Origin: Methanosarcinales archaeon
Lineage (GTDB): Archaea > Halobacteriota > Methanosarcinia > Methanosarcinales > Methanocomedenaceae
NCBI GenBank assembly: GCA_030638625.1
Contig: DAOWEE010000332.1
Location: 1 to 5,707 of the forward strand
Length of the DNA stretch: 5,707 nucleotides
Direction: 5' to 3'
Shown here in pieces: positions 4,726 to 5,707 of the stretch. A program made the position numbers and the translations under genes. Numbering within the stretch: the stretch's first letter is position 1; each line of letters opens with the position of its first letter. The notes below the pieces were generated by a model. It had not been told where the DNA came from. It did no database searches and was given only the letters and a program-made list of their open reading frames with translations.

Positions 4726-5447
4726 TAAATAACACCTCCCATAATGGGCACTGCAATAATAGCGCACAATAGTGAAGCTATCAAGCAGGATACAATTGCT
4801 TTTGGCACTCTTTTAAATTTAGGGTCATGGAAACCTTCGATTGTACCACCTATATTGTAAGAAGCCAGGACAGAGTTCACATAGAACACTCCTGTAGCAA
4901 ATATACCTGCAAGAGCTACAGCGCCCGAATTTGTTGGGTCACCAACAATTTCCATTAACTGGATATAGATCATTGAACCGCCTATACCTCCAAGCAAAGC
5001 ACCGATGACACCGCTCACAAAACTTACTGTAGGAACTCCGTGTCCTTCTGTGCCTTTTGATACGTATATATCCTGCACATCTCCGGTAATGGGGTCTTTT
5101 TTGACCTTTGCAGATACTGGTGGTACACCTACACCATAGACATAGATTAACTGACCAACGAACATTGTCACGGATATCATAATCATTGCGCCTATTGCTC
5201 CTGATGCCATCACCATAATGGAATCCGAAGTAGTGAATACACCTGAAATTGCAAGGTGGTTATACATGAATCCTGCACTGATTAGTCCAGTCAAACCTGC
5301 ACCGGCAGCCAGTTGTACGGTACCTGTACCCACTCCTGTTGCCTGGGCCATAGCCGCTGGGGCGCCGCCCACAGGTATGAAGTGAACACCTACACCAATG
5401 AAAACTCCTCCCAATGTTATCAGAATAATTGTTATGGGATCGATCAT
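4725..5447 (-). CDS. mtrD: Tetrahydromethanopterin S-methyltransferase subunit D (MtrD)
   Basis: Integral membrane subunit of the sodium-translocating core, 240 residues. Hydrophobic segments lie at about 4-24, 43-61, 78-104, 139-165, 175-196 and 215-237, six in all. Family-typical stretches include FIPVGGAPAAMAQATGVGTG (23-42), the loop AKVKKDPITGDVQDIYVSKG (113-132) followed by TEGHGVPTVSFVSG, and GGTIEGFHDPKFKRVPKA (200-217). The protein closes with IMGGVI. The start at 5447 overlaps the mtrE stop as ATGA (5447-5444), with GGAGG (5457-5461) 9 nt upstream inside mtrE. The stop TAA shares a base with the mtrC ATG. It probably forms the membrane core with MtrC and MtrE, coupling methyl transfer to sodium movement. 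The identification is secure. Confidence 0.96.
   Translation of the reverse strand: MIDPITIILITLGGVFIGVGVHFIPVGGAPAAMAQATGVGTGTVQLAAGAGLTGLISAGFMYNHLAISGVFTTSDSIMVMASGAIGAMIMISVTMFVGQLIYVYGVGVPPVSAKVKKDPITGDVQDIYVSKGTEGHGVPTVSFVSGVIGALLGGIGGSMIYIQLMEIVGDPTNSGAVALAGIFATGVFYVNSVLASYNIGGTIEGFHDPKFKRVPKAIVSCLIASLLCAIIAVPIMGGVI
4734..4740 (-). promoter_or_regulatory. Shine-Dalgarno that sets the mtrC start
   Basis: GGGAGGT on the minus strand, 8 nt before the ATG at 4725 and within the last codons of mtrD. It supports 4725 over the upstream in-frame ATG at 4767, and together with the TAATG junction suggests translational coupling of mtrD and mtrC. Confidence 0.75.
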
Positions 5448-5707
5448 GCTGCAACGCCTCCATCTTCATCTTTGTATGGTCCATATGCCTTCCGTGCTTT
5501 GACTTCAACCATTCTATTAGCAAGTACCAGTACCAGGACAATTATCAGACCGGCAATTATTGTATTCATTCCATCGAATACTGTCGATCTCCAGTTATCA
5601 AGGAACACTGTCCCGCCAAGGGCCAGTCCTGTCAGGGGACCGCCAAACTTTGCACATGCCCAGACATTATCCATACCGTTACGAAGACCTGATTCGGCCT
5701 TTCTCAC
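5444..5707 (-). CDS. mtrE: Tetrahydromethanopterin S-methyltransferase subunit E (MtrE), C-terminal 87 residues
   Basis: C-terminal part of the third large membrane subunit of the Mtr core; full MtrE is about 300 residues, so most of the gene lies beyond the right edge. The first codon in the window is GTG, which is most simply an internal valine and not a start. Visible are ESGLRNGMDNVWACAKFGG (5-23), a hydrophobic stretch around 23-36, a final membrane helix (about 47-66), and a charged tail VKARKAYGPYKDEDGG. The frame is open to the window edge, so this is truncation by the window and not a pseudogene. Its TGA overlaps the mtrD start by four bases. MtrE is first in the usual mtr order, so the operon promoter is probably outside this window. 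Confidence 0.93.
   Translation of the reverse strand: MRKAESGLRNGMDNVWACAKFGGPLTGLALGGTVFLDNWRSTVFDGMNTIIAGLIIVLVLVLANRMVEVKARKAYGPYKDEDGGVAA

Noticed and set aside
4726..4767. Longer mtrC with ATG at 4767
   Set aside because: The extra 14 residues are encoded inside mtrD, are rich in Tyr/Cys/His unlike MtrC, and the Shine-Dalgarno fits the ATG at 4725.

Overview
This window comes from a methane-cycling archaeon, either a methanogen or an anaerobic methane oxidiser of the ANME type. Every gene I can support lies on the minus strand. The right three-quarters (5707 down to 1375) hold the operon for the membrane-bound, sodium-pumping N5-methyl-tetrahydromethanopterin (or tetrahydrosarcinapterin):coenzyme M methyltransferase, in the order mtrE(partial)-D-C-B-A-F-G-H. 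This is the gene order known from Methanosarcina and other methanogens. The products and motifs are unmistakable: the MtrA corrinoid-binding His85, the MtrF domain shared with MtrA, and the large hydrophobic proteins MtrC, MtrD and MtrE. The moderate G+C content and sequence style suggest a Methanosarcinales or ANME-2-like lineage, but that placement is inference.

The mtr genes are packed extremely tightly. Neighbours overlap by 4 or 1 bases, abut, or sit 1 to 11 bases apart. Each start from mtrD to mtrH is preceded by a strong purine-rich Shine-Dalgarno (GGAGG or GAGGTGAT type). These sites also show that three genes (mtrC, mtrF, mtrG) start downstream of the longest open frame. MtrG is unusual in carrying a tail of about 23 residues after its membrane helix.

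The mtr operon ends in a good terminator: a 12-bp stem with a GAAA loop whose 5' arm overlaps the 3' end and stop codon of mtrH, followed by a long T tract. After a 158-bp AT-rich gap with a candidate TATA element comes a second transcription unit. It holds a 153-residue iron-sulfur protein and then the start of a formylmethanofuran dehydrogenase catalytic subunit (fwdB/fmdB), which runs off the left edge.

Functionally, the window joins two energy-conserving ends of the C1 pathway: formyl-methanofuran chemistry (Fwd/Fmd, first step of CO2 reduction or last step of methane oxidation) and methyl transfer coupled to sodium translocation (Mtr). The second unit holds the most unusual material. The ferredoxin joins a CdhE-type four-cysteine domain to an FwdG-like two-cluster ferredoxin with an expanded cysteine motif. 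The FwdB-like protein has Cys-Gln-Gly where molybdenum/tungsten formate dehydrogenase relatives have Cys/Sec-His-Gly at the metal-binding site. No RNA genes, mobile elements or CRISPR arrays are visible.
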